From Blattamonas nauphoetae (taxonomy: Eukaryota > Preaxostyla > Oxymonadida), in assembly GCA_033064195.1 (NCBI GenBank), contig JARBJD010000548.1:1-34791 (forward strand): 34,791 nucleotides of DNA, in the 5' to 3' direction. Position 1 is the first letter of the stretch; every line of letters starts with the position of its first letter. This document shows, piece by piece, positions 1 through 11,200 of the stretch. A model generated the notes under the pieces. That model made no database searches, was not told where the DNA came from, and saw only the letters and a list, made by a program, of their open reading frames with translations. A program made the translations under genes and the position numbers.

Positions 1-2914
1 GGATGCTTTTCTGAAATTCTGGAAGATGTTGAGGATCAGATCTGGAGAAGGATGGAGTGGGTCGACTTTTGAGATGGGATTGGTGAGATCATCGTCGAGA
101 GGAACAAAGTGGGTACCCAATTGACAATATAGAAATGGAACCGCACGCCTCCGTGAAATTGGGTTAAAATCATCTATGCGTGAGATGGGATCAAGGCTAA
201 CATCGACGTGAAAGATGAAGTCTTGTTTGAAGTTCCTCGAGGATACTTTGGGGTGATTTTCAGAGGATACAAGATTGACTGTGAGGGTGGCGATGGCGTG
301 CGAATAGTACGTCACGTTGGAAGCAGAGAGCAGCGATGAAGTGGGTATGAGGAAGGAACTCGTTTGGTGTTAGGAGGCGCGCGAAGGTCATGATTGTGGA
401 CGGCACAGAAAGCAGGGATGGTAGAGTGACGTTTGTTCTCCAAACATTGGCGGAGGCACCAAATCGCTGCTGAAATTCGAGAATGGGCCCCTTGAGCGGC
501 TGATGGATTGGCCATTAAATATCATTTGGAGCAGTTGTTGAATGTGAAGGACATAGATACCCATCGGATGAGGTTTGAGATGGATTGAGAAGACTGGTTT
601 GAGTGGCGTGTTTTGAGGAGGCGTTGAACAACTGCTGCGATTGAGCTGTGATGTTCGGAATCCATCTTCTGAACAAGCTGACCACTGAAATGTATCCATC
701 TTCATCTAAAGACACGGAGATTTCGTGCTGCCATACAAGATGAGGGTGAGTGTCACTGGATATCTGCTCGCTGACTGGAGGAACTGAAGAATGCAATGAA
801 CAAGTTTTGTCGTCATCATTGGTGAATGGAATCTGAGACGGTGTATTTTCATCTTCCGCTTTGCCTGTTTGTGACAATGACAGAAAAAACGGAAGCAGTC
901 TAAGAGTCACTCGTTGAAAGGATGATTGGTGATTCAGATGTATCTGGAGGATATCTCTTTCGGATGAGAACCGCAGCTGAATGGAGAATTTTATGGGGCG
1001 TGGAATGTTCTCTTCTGGATAGTTTGTATTTGTGATTTCGTTTGGAAGTGCTTCCTGTGTCTGTCTGTCAAGTGTGATAAACGTTTCATCACAACAAAGC
1101 ACCATGATAATGAACAATACATTCATCTGTAGCAAACGAAAAACCCTTTTACCGGACTTTGAGGGACTTCCATCCAGAGAGAAAATGTGGCTGGCTGAAC
1201 CGTCGATAGTGAATCGAAATATCGATGGGTCCTTAGAAAAGAAAATCGTTCAGTAGCCAGAATCTGTTGGATGAAAAGGAAGGTGGACGTATAGAAGATT
1301 TTTCGTAACGAGGTGAATCAAATGAACGAACTTCTTCAAGGAAGAGACATCGGTTTGGAACTGTGAAACAGATATCATTGCAAGAATACGAGGAATTGCA
1401 GTCGATGACGTTGGATCTGTTGCATTGATGAGTGTAAGCTTCGATTATTTGGTGTGAAAAAAGAGAACTGTGATTCTTTTTTTCCTCGCGAGGATGTTTT
1501 CAAAAGAAGGAAGAGGAAGTACGAATGACCTTGTGGTGAAGTAATGAGGGTTGAGGGAAGTGTGAGGGTGAAACTGCTGATGGCGAACGAAAATGATTCA
1601 TTGTTGGGTGGATGAAGGTGAAATCCTGAGAAAAATGAATGGTCGTATCAAATCCAAATCGAGGCTAATGAATCTATTGACTAGATGGTTGTATTCAACA
1701 AGTGTGATTGAGGAGCATCCGAGAAAAGGAGTAAAAGAAGTTCTTTGCTGTCCTATGAAATTAAAAGGAGAACCATTGATTGAAAATGGAAGAGTTGATA
1801 CCAGGGCATGTTATAGTCTCCATTTTTCACGATTGAAAAGATAGAATTGGAACAAATGAGGAGTGAGCATTTCGTCCTCAGTCGGTCAGTACAATTCCAG
1901 GAATCAAGGAGCGACAAACCAGCAAGTTCAGATCTACCACAACAACTAAATAACCCCCACTTCGCATCTGTGATTGCACTTGGTTTTACGAGGAGTCAGA
2001 TGCAGGAAATTCATCATCAGTGGTAAGTTCCACAGATTCTCCTCATGGTACTCGAAGAATGTTGCAAAATACATGTAATTCAGCAGAAACTCTATCCCCA
2101 AAGTATATTCATGAGAATGAGTTAGTGTCTTGAGGAAGTGAGGGACAAGGCAAATCAAAAAGTGAATTGAGCCACAATAATCATTCACAGGCTGTTGTTG
2201 GAGCAAAGTCAAACAAGAGAACTGACTGACGGTGTTGGGCGAAATCACTTTAGAGACGAGGCAATCTTGATGTTTGGTGGACAGTGAGGCGCATCCACGA
2301 TGTTTTTCAGGAATGTCTTGGTTTCTGAGTCTTTGTCGACGTCAGAAAGGTAGAAAGAAGGAAGATAATGTTCTGGTGATGTCGGGCGAGAAATGAGGAT
2401 CGGGAATATCGAGAACTTCGTTGGTCTGTTCTCTCCTCGATTTCATGATTTGTTTGACTGGTGCGAGGATGTGGCGTTGGCTCTGCTTAATTCTCTTCTG
2501 GGGAGTCTCGAATCTTTCTCTCTGGTGACTGGGTGGTTTTGGTCGGAAAAATCTGGACAGAGAGAGATGATAGGAACGGAGATGAAAAGAATGAAAAGGA
2601 ATGGACTATGGTGAAAAAAGAATGTAAGATCGACATCATGAGGAGGAGAAATGATGAATATTCTTCTTCTCATTTGATTGACGCAAATCTGCAACTGTTT
2701 TTTCTTGGCTACATCTTGAACCTCAGAGCATCCTGATTGCCTCGAAAAGGCGATCATAACCATCAAGCTTTCGAAAAGCAGCCGACAACAGATGAATACA
2801 ATTCCATACTGTCTGACAGGACTTCATTCCTCTCTCCATCTCATTCTTTCCGTCCACCACCCCCAGAAAGTATATCTGCCCTTCCTCCATAACTGGCGTC
2901 GTCTTCGGACTCAT
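1..2914 (-). CDS. Unrecognised protein gene, minus strand, 3' end outside window
   Basis: I do not recognise this protein. Reading leftwards from an ATG at 2914 there is a 63-codon frame ending near 2725, containing the stretch FRKLDGYDRLFEAI. Further protein-like frames follow on the same strand at about 2262-2442, 1949-2248, 1625-1798, 1445-1620, 1253-1437, 515-1233 and 1-360. The last is still open at the window edge. The pieces change frame often. Some joins look like introns (a pyrimidine-rich stretch ending TTTTTCTCAG near 1626) and some fall at short base runs, so run-length error is likely. The composition is mixed hydrophobic and polar with several N-x-T/S sites, and there is a hydrophobic stretch around 1085-1125. 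It could also be two adjacent genes, or a decayed gene. The direction is supported by the consistent quality of minus-strand frames; the exact exon structure is not resolved. Confidence 0.4.
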
Positions 2915-3062
2915 GATGAGGCTTGAGAAGAAGAAGACAAGCTGTTAGAGATAATCGAAAAGTTGTTCCGGAGTTTCATCTCAGTTGGATTGGGTGGATC
3001 TATCAACATAAAGACAGTTGTGAATTTCTCTTTAAAACCTCAAAAAATGACGGTTTTGCTGT

Positions 3063-3134
3063 GGCCTGTTGGTCTAGGGGTATGATTCTTGCTTAGGGTG
3101 CAAGAGGTCCCGGGTTCGAGTCCCGGACAGGCCC
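3063..3134 (+). tRNA. tRNA-Pro (anticodon AGG)
   Basis: A 72-nt cloverleaf. The 7-bp acceptor stem pairs 3063-3069 with 3127-3133. The anticodon stem CTTGC/GCAAG encloses the seven-base loop TTAGGGT, giving anticodon AGG for proline codon CCU. The T arm GTTCGAGTC sits on a five-pair CCCGG/CCGGG-type stem, and the discriminator base is C, as is usual for eukaryotic tRNA-Pro. The sequence is close to what I recall of animal tRNA-Pro(AGG). There is no intron and no encoded CCA. The D-arm GGTCTAGGGGTATGA matches a type 2 internal promoter A box and the T arm the B box. Confidence 0.95.
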
Positions 3135-3136
3135 TC

Positions 3137-3142
3137 TTTTTT
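3137..3142 (+). terminator. RNA polymerase III terminator
   Basis: A run of six T residues on the sense strand begins three bases after the end of the tRNA-Pro gene. That is the usual RNA polymerase III stop signal. Confidence 0.8.
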
Positions 3143-3353
3143 CAATTTTGCTCATCTTTTCTTTTTCAGGTTTGTATTTATCCCTTCTCTTGATAGATGT
3201 CATCTTTTTTTAAGAACGCACTAAACATGACAACAAGATCGAAAGACACAAACTATTACTTCAGTAGTGTAATCGACTCGTCCACAAGTTTTTGCCTTGT
3301 TCGTCTCGAGCTTATGGGATTCACTCCTCAATCATTAAGCGACAAGTAGAGGA

Positions 3354-4443
3354 ATGATTATACTTTTATCACAAGTCCTTCAATTGGTACTCACAGCTAA
3401 GCTTCCAATAGTTGAAATTAACGATGAAAACTACGACACAGCCATCGTTGACTATCCTGCCCTTTTTGTCTATTATAACTCAGACGATCTGGAATCATAT
3501 TCAGCTGTTGATGCTCTGAAGGCTGCTCTCCCCAAATGAACTGTTTGGGATATCAGTTGGCAAAGTCGACTGTGCAAAGGAACACTACATCTGTGAGGAT
3601 GCCCATGTTCGCAAGACTCCAGCTGTTAAACTCCAAATGTTTGCATCATTTATTCGATTATCTCTCATTACCTCTCTTTTCTTTCCCCTAGGAAACTCCA
3701 TTCTATGATAATGAAGGGACACATCACACCTGACAACATTGTTTCTTTTGTCGAGAAGAAGATCACAAAGAGCGTCCGGGTTTTAAAATCGACAGCAAGC
3801 AAATCTCTTGATCGAAGGAAGCCCCACAAATCTTGTTGTTGGCAGTTTCGGCTCCCGAAACACTGATTTTAACGTGTTCTCCCAGGCCAGCGAAGACAAC
3901 GCAGAAGGTGACGTGTATATCGCAGTCATCAACGAAACCATCACTCGCTCCCAAATCGAATACGTCCATGTGAAGGAAAACTATACGGAACTCTACACGG
4001 GGCGGATGTTCTATATGGGAATCGGAATGTGGATTCGATCATGCTACGAGCATGTGTATGAGGAGCTGGACGCCAAATCTGTGGCCCACTTTGCCATGGC
4101 AACTAAACCTGTCGTGTTCCTCCTATCTGAGACAGAAGAAGAGAAAGAGCGGATCATCCCTGTTGCAGACCAGTTAGGAAAGAAATACCGAAAGCAACTC
4201 CTTGTTGCGCTCCGGAACAAAGGAAAGGAGTATCCAAAGGAGGAGCAGCTCAAACTGAAAGATGAAAAGTGCAGTTGTGTGTTTGTCTACAATAAGGTGA
4301 GTGGAGAGGAGGAATGGAGGGAAAGGTTAGACGGACCATTTGACCCACAAGCGGTACTTGATTTTGTTACTCGGCATATGGATAAGATTATTCCGGAGAA
4401 AGCCCGCAAAAACGAAACTGGGGCCAGAAGCGCCATCACCTGA
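3354..4443 (+). CDS. PDI-like ER protein without CXXC active site
   Basis: Probable non-catalytic member of the protein disulfide isomerase family, acting in the ER. The ATG at 3354 opens a hydrophobic signal sequence (MIILLSQVLQLVLTA). A thioredoxin-like domain follows with VEINDENYDTAI, VGKVDCAKEHYIC and RKTPAVKL. The position where PDIs carry WCGHC reads YYNSDDLESY, so no catalytic cysteine pair is present. An intron probably ends at CCCCTAG near 3690, before a piece with TPDNIVSFVEKK. Two more thioredoxin-fold-like (b and b') regions follow from about 3810 (NLVVGSF; PVVFLLSETEEEKERIIPVADQLGKKY). The frame changes near an A run at 3534-3536, near 3785 and near an A run at 4408-4412. I read these as run-length errors, because the protein continues sensibly across each. 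If the last is one, the protein continues into the acidic/basic tail that follows; otherwise it stops at 4441-4443. Confidence 0.75.
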
Positions 4444-4792
4444 CATGTTACAGGAGGAGAAGACGGAGGATGCTGTCAAAGAAACAACGGGGCAGGAACA
4501 GAGGGATTCAGAGCGAAGAAAAGAAGGAGGACAGAGTGAACAGCGAGGAGCCAAAGAAAGAGGAGGAACAAACACAAAACGAAGAGAAAAGGATGCTCAA
4601 GACGAAAACAAAACAGTTGAAGAGACAAGGACAGAAGAAAAGAAGGAAGAATCATCTGAAGAAGAAAAAAGGATGTGACATTGGACCAGTCGTTGAAGGA
4701 AGAGGAAAGGTTCGGGACGAAAACATGAAGGAAGAAAGTCAAACTTCTGAAAAAGTGAACTCTAATTGCGTTACTACCACCTCATCGTGTTA
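4444..4792 (+). other. Lys/Glu-rich open stretch, possible C-terminal tail of the PDI-like protein
   Basis: Two overlapping plus-strand frames here are open and extremely rich in Lys, Glu, Arg and Gln. One ends at 4678 and the other at 4792. Because the DNA is a purine-rich low-complexity run, both frames look similar, and neither can be chosen by homology. One frame follows naturally from the PDI-like gene if the A run at 4408-4412 is misread. No ER retention signal (KDEL type) is visible at either end. Confidence 0.4.
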
Positions 4793-5262
4793 ATTCTAAC
4801 GGGATGGCACTAAATGTTAACACCGATCGTACGGGTCGGTGCAGTTGTCCTCCACTTCTTGTTTAAAGTGTCACCACTCTATTTGTGCAACACATGGTCA
4901 AATTTTATGCAAAATTGAGTCTCTTTTCAGAGTGACATGAAAATGCGGTTTCTCAAATTCAGGTCGGTTTTGACCTTATTCAGAAGTGTTCTCTGCAAAT
5001 AGTTGAAATTGTTGAGTTGGAAGGTGAAATGGTCAGAGAAAACGATTTTCAGACATCCTCGTGGTCTGGCCAAAACCACCATTTTTCTGAATCCATCGGA
5101 TGTTTCGAACAGAAGCTCAGAACTCTCTTTATCCTCGTTATTTGAGAGCGGGAGAGAGAAAAGGTTACCTCCTTAACCTTCACACAGTCTGTAATCATTG
5201 CACTTTTTGAACTATCCATCCATTTTACTTTTCACTCTTTTTTCTCTTGTTCTGATACTTAG
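4793..5262. other. Gap between PDI-like gene and polymerase epsilon
   Basis: No recognisable protein or RNA gene. The stretch should hold the 5' exon or exons and promoter of polymerase epsilon: the first recognisable codons of that gene follow a probable splice acceptor (TGATACTTAG, ending at 5262). I could not find a convincing first exon with an ATG. A pyrimidine-rich tract precedes the acceptor. Confidence 0.4.
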
Positions 5263-8200
5263 ACAGCTGTTGATGATGATGGTGTGAGGAAAAGCGCAAT
5301 AGATTTATATTTTCTTGGAAGACGGCTCCCGTTTCAAAGTTGCGGTGCAGCACGATCCCTATTTCTACATCAAAACAACGACTGGAAACGAAGAACTTGT
5401 TGAAAAACAATTGATTCAGATCTTTGGAAAAGGAGAAAACCCTATCAAGAAGTCGGAAATTCTCGAAAGAGATGATCTTGAAGTTGTATGCTGTGAATTT
5501 CTGACATCAATCATTTTCAAACAGCCAAATCATCTTTCTGGTGTAAAAGGAACGCTTATCAAATTGTCTTTTGATCAAGTTAGTCATTTAACAAACGTCC
5601 GCAATGATATACAACGGAGGATCAATGCAAGTCGGAAGACGTCGACGGATGTTCTTGGCAAGTCCATGGCGATGGTATTTTCAGGACATCAAGAAAAATA
5701 TACACGAGAACACGATGACGAGTCTGTTTTTTCTCTCAATTTATTGTTTCAGGTTTGATGCCTTTGCCAATATTGTGGAATTTCGAGAATATGATGTTCC
5801 ATACTTGATGCGAGTCTGTATTGACCTTGGTCTGATTTTTCTGTTTTATGATATCAATCTTTCCTTTATACACTGTTTAGGAATTCGAGCTGGACAATGG
5901 TATTCGATTGAGCAAGAATCAGGGTCAGTCATCGTCAAACCTGATCCATCCCTCAAAGTTCCCCGAAGCTGTGATCTGTGCCTTTGATATCGAGTGCACG
6001 AAAGAACCGCTCAAATTCCCAGACATGGAGAAGGACGAAATCATGATGATCTCCTTCATGCTCGAATCCCAAGGCTATCTCCTCATCAACGGCAGCGTCG
6101 TCGGAAGCAACACGAAAACTTCGACGGAATCGAAGACTTCGAGTTCAAACCCTCCGACGACTTCCCAGCACCTTCTTCGAATGCCTCACATACGCCAACG
6201 AGCAGGAAATGCTGCGTGCGTGGTACGACTTCATCTTCCTCCTCAAGCCAACCATCTTCGTGTCCTTCAACGGCGACTCCTTCGATTGGCCGTACATCGA
6301 ATGCAGATCCGCCAAGTATGGACTGGACCAGCAGAAGCTCCTCGGGTTCCAATCCAATTATTCGGGCGAAGTGACGGGGATCGAGCGGTGCCACCTCGAC
6401 TGCTACAAATGGGTCAAGCGCGACTCGTACCTCCCGCAGGGATCGCAAGGCCTGAAGGCAGTGACAAGAGCGAAGCTGGGCTTTGATCCGTTGGAGCTTG
6501 ATCCCGAGCTGATGACTCCGTACGCCAGAGACAACCCGAAGGAGCTGGCACACTACTCTGTGTCAGATGCAGTGGCCACATACCACTTGTACAAGAAGTA
6601 CGTTCACCTTCATCTTCTCCCTCTGCACCATCATCCCTCCCGCCAGAAGACGTGCTGCGAAAGGGACAGGCACACTCTGCGAGTCCCTTCTGATGACACG
6701 CGCGTTTGAAGCGTCCATCATCTGCCCAAACAAGTCTGACAAGGGCCTCATCCGCTACCACAACAAAATGGTCCTCGAATCCGAAACGTACGACGGAGCA
6801 AAAGTCGAGGCGCTGCAGAGCGGAGTCTTCAGAGCCGACATTCCGATGCGCTTCAACCTGACACCGTCCATGCTCGACACACTCGCGCAGAACGTCGGGC
6901 GGGACTTGGACGATCATGCTGTCCGCGAGGGGTTGGAGTACGACGAGGCCAGCAGAGCAGAAGTTGCTGACGAGATCAGGAAGATGCTGATCCATCTCCG
7001 CGACAACCCAGAATTCACCACAACCCCGCTCATCTACCATCTCGACATCGCCGCCATGTATCCCAACATCATCCTCACAAACAGACTCCAGCCTGTCGCC
7101 ATTGTCAGCCAAAACAAGGAGTGTGTCCGCTGCACGTTCAATTCGGAGGAAAACAGATGCCAGCGAAAGCTGCCATGGTATTGGAGAGGAGAGGTCTACG
7201 AATGCGAGAAGAACCAGCAGGACATCATCAAAGCGCAGCTGATCGCCGAGTTGGGGGACAATTCGAACAAGACTGAGGAAGAGAAGGCACTCATGTTCAA
7301 AAGGCGTTGGGGACTACTGCAGCAAGACAACAGGTCATCGGACGAAGAAGACGAGGGAGCGGAGAGAGGATATTGTCTGCCAGCGAGAGAACAACTTCTA
7401 CATTCGAATGGTCCGCGACTTCCGCGACCGAAGATATGAATACAAGCGACTCCTCAAAGACGCACAACAAGCATACAGAAAGGCCGTCGCTGACAAGGCA
7501 AACGAAGTCACTTTGAAAGAGAAGACAGCGATGGTCGTTTTGTACGACTCGCTGCAGCTCGCACACAAGTGCATCCTGAACACATTTTACGGGTACGTGA
7601 TGCGTGTGGGGGCTCGATGGTACTCGATCGAAATGGCGGGGATTGTGACCACGATGGGTGCTGAGATCATCACTAACGCTCGCCAAGTCCTCGACCAACT
7701 TGGGTCTCCACTGGAGCTCGACACGGACGGGATCTGGTGCTGCCTCCCCTCCACTTTCCCAAACACCTTCCAAATCAAGACAAAGTCGGGAAAGAAGGCA
7801 GAGATCCCATACCCCGCTGTGATGCTCAATGCCGATGTCACTGCAAACTTCTCCAACGATCAATATCAGGACATCGACCCAGAAACAGGAGGGTACAAAA
7901 TCACCACCGAAAACTCAATCGGGTTTGAAATCGATGGCCCGTACAAGGCGATGATTCTGCCTGCTTCGAAGAAGGAGGGCGAGACCATCAAGAAGCGGTA
8001 TTGTGTGTACAACTTCAACGGACGCATCGCCGAGCTGAAAGGATTCGAGCTCAAACGACGAGGAGAACTGAAGCTGATCAAAGAATTCCAGGAAGCCATC
8101 TTTGGCACCTTTCTGAAAGGAACAACACTTCAAGAGTGCTACCAGGAGGTCGCCAAGGTCTGCAACACATACCTCGACATCATCACTTCACACGGAAGCA

Positions 8201-11200
8201 ACATCAGTGACGAACAGCTCTACTTCTTCCTGACAGAGTCACGCTCAATGTCGAAGGGACTGGCAGAATACGAGGGACAGAAAAGCAACTCTATCACCAC
8301 TGCTCGCCGCCTCGGAGAGCTGCCTGAGGATATGGTGAAGGACAAGGGTCTTGCCTGCTCCTTCGTCATTGCTCGCCTGCCAGTTGGGAAGCCCGTCTCA
8401 GAACGGTCGATTCCAGTGGAGGTTTTCAAGTTGGAGGACGATCTTCTTCGAAAGAAGTACCTGCGAAGCTGGTTAAAGGACAGCTCACTCGGCCAAACAT
8501 CACTCGACGTCAGAGACATCCTCGACTGGGATTACTACAAAGAGCGGCTGTCGTCGGCGATCATGAAGATTGTCACAATCCCAGCAGCCTTCCAAGGAGT
8601 GAAGGACATTGTTCCGAGGATCCAGCATCCCGACTGGGTGAACAACTTGATCAGGAACAGAGAGTCCAATCGGTCGAAGGATGTGGGACAGATGATGCGG
8701 CAGAGGAAGATCCAGGAAGAGCGGAAACTCGAAGAAGCTGGGGACATCGAAGACATGGACCAAGTCGAACGACCTCTCTCACTGATTCGTGCCAATCTCG
8801 CCAAAACCACCCCTGGCAAGAAATCTTTCTTCACGCCAACTGCTCATCAGCACAAGAAAGTCTCGTCAGCTCAACGAATGGCCCTCGTGACTCAGCGTCG
8901 CTCGTTCGTTGTCAGATTCCCAGACGACGAAACAACAACAGTCCCTTTATGGAAGGAGCAGCCAAGCGAGTGGGTCAAGTTCCACAAAGTGCTTTGGCGA
9001 GTGCAGAGAATGAACCGCCATCGCCAGGCCGTCGCAAGCCCCGCCAAAGGAGAGTCCACCGAAAGCTTCCCACGGTTCACGAGACAACCGTCCGAGCAGT
9101 CGCGAGACAACCCTCTCTCCTCAGATTCGCTAACGTTGGACTCTCATCTCTCAATCAACAGAGCGGGATCTTCCAGAGTATGTGGAAGATCCTCCAAATT
9201 GCTCCCTCCACTCCACCCATTCCCGCCCTCCGCATCCAAAATGTCTCTTCAGCAACAGTGTCCTCGCACATCCCGTCCATCTTCTCTCCTCTCTCACCAA
9301 CGAACTGACAATGTGGTTGTACTGTGTTGGAACTGTCATTCCGATCCGAATCAAGCCTCCAAAATCAATCATCGTGGATTCCCTTGTTCCGTTCCCGTCC
9401 TTCGCCCCATCCATCAAATCGATCAATCATTCCAACTCGAGCTCCCTCCAACAAGAGTACAACACTCCGCACAAGTTCATCACCTCAGTTCGTCGCGTCG
9501 AGGCAGTCCTCCCTCACAACATTCAGCCGCACTATCTCTTCCAGTGCACCATCGACCCTCTCTGGACACGAGTGGGTGGATGATGGCTATCACGCGAGAC
9601 AGAAACGTTGCCAAAGTTTTCGAAAGCGAAGTGTCGCCGACTTTCCGAGCAATCACATCACTCGGTTCGTGCTGCCGACTGAAGAAGTTCACTGCAAAGA
9701 CATCACTCGACAACGTCTTCGATGTTTCTGAGTTCGAATTCTTCTCAACCGACACCTACGACTACCTCAACCCCCCATCCAACTCGACAAAGACGTTCTC
9801 TCCTCCAAAAAGCCCTCCCGCTCGTTTCTCGACGATCTCTCAAGCCGATCCAACACGTGTTCAGACACGCCACCCTTTCCCTCAACTCGACCGCGAGCTC
9901 CCTGTGATCTATTTGTACTCCAACGTCGTCCAAGACGCGAGTCCTCGTGCCTTGTTCGGACTCTACCACAACAAGACACACAAACTTGTCCTGATTGGAC
10001 TCAACACTCCCCGCGTCGAAATGTCGGGGATCCAGGCTGCCACAACCCAATTCTTCCGCCAGTTCCTCGACGAAGAGAAGCGACATCAGCGCGAGGAGTA
10101 CGAAGGGCATCCCATCCTCACTTCCACAGACGGCTTCCCCAGCGTGGAATTCTTCAACGAAAACACGTTTCCAAAGGCACTCAGTCGACTCTCGAACGTG
10201 ATTTCATATTTCATGGTGACAAACACGTATGTTGATCCATCCCTTCCCATCCCAAGCAAAATCCCCCACCAACCGCAGTCCCGCTCATCAGCTCTGATCC
10301 TCCTCCAATCAGTTGGCATCTCTCCGTCTTCTTTCCTCTCCCAACTCCCTTCTCTCGCAACCAACCCGCTTGCCATTGTCCCTCACAACCTCTCCGACAT
10401 CCGCCCCAATCCAATTGGGTGGCACTCGGCCATCGCCAAGTTGTGTGGCCGAAGATTGCTCGAGGTTGGGGATTACATCGGATCAACGCACGAACTCGCT
10501 CGCTTCTCGTCTGTCCCTCTGTGTTCTCTGACTCACTCTGACGACATTCACTCTTATGCAATGGATGTTCTTTTTGCCCGACAACTTCTTTCTCACACCA
10601 ACCCTTCTTATGTTCTGCCATTCTCTCGCTCGACCTCACCCGATGTAGGCGACTCCTTCCTTTCGGTCGAGACAACAGAAATTGCGGAGGAAGAGCTGTG
10701 CGGGGTCAGAGATCTCTCGATCGAGAAGCAGGACTCGGCCAATTTCTGGAATTCCACAGTGGCCATTGAGATTTCGAACATGGGCATGTACGACACAACC
10801 TGTGTGGAGTTCAGTCTCTCATCACTCGCCATCAATTCTGTCTTCGAATCTGTTCGCATCTCGGAATACGATGACCAACTGGGGATGAGCTTTGGCCAGA
10901 CTGGGCTCGAGCAGGACACTGTTTACGGCGCAGACAAGGCACCCAAACAGCCTTCGCTGATGACGGATTATCTTCGCTCGGACATTCCTTCATTCACTGC
11001 AGACGGAACAGTCAGCCCAACACAAGATTATTCTGCTCACTCCTCGCAGTACTTCAGAAAGCTGCGGGATTTTGTCTCGTACCTCTATCAGACCATTCTC
11101 ACCGCACCGGCTCGTCCGGACGTCCGCCAACCGGATGTTCTACGCAAGGTGAAGATGTCTCGAGTTGCAGACGACCTCCTGATTCACTTCTACCGCTGGG

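Noticed and set aside
725-1135. Hydrophobic start MNVLFIIMVLCC at 1126 read as a signal peptide opening a secreted protein.
   Set aside because: The frame is open and protein-like upstream (FRFTIDGSASHIFSLDGSPS), so this is more likely an internal hydrophobic segment.
2443-2914. Phrase FRKLDGYDRLFEAI suggested a BEACH/neurobeachin-type protein.
   Set aside because: No BEACH, PH-like or WD40 motif could be found in any following frame; the resemblance is limited to a generic helical phrase.
3530-3545. Frame change at AAA-TGA in the PDI-like gene, resembling the programmed +1 frameshift site of Euplotes.
   Set aside because: Similar frame changes occur elsewhere at unrelated runs in several genes, and dropping one A gives a good protein (LPNELFG). 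Run-length error is simpler.
9040-9600. Long continuous plus-strand frame through the middle of polymerase epsilon, suggesting a novel Ser/Pro/His-rich insert.
   Set aside because: Other plus-strand frames over the same DNA carry the expected conserved sequence ([33 protein letters not shown]), so the apparent insert is an out-of-frame reading.
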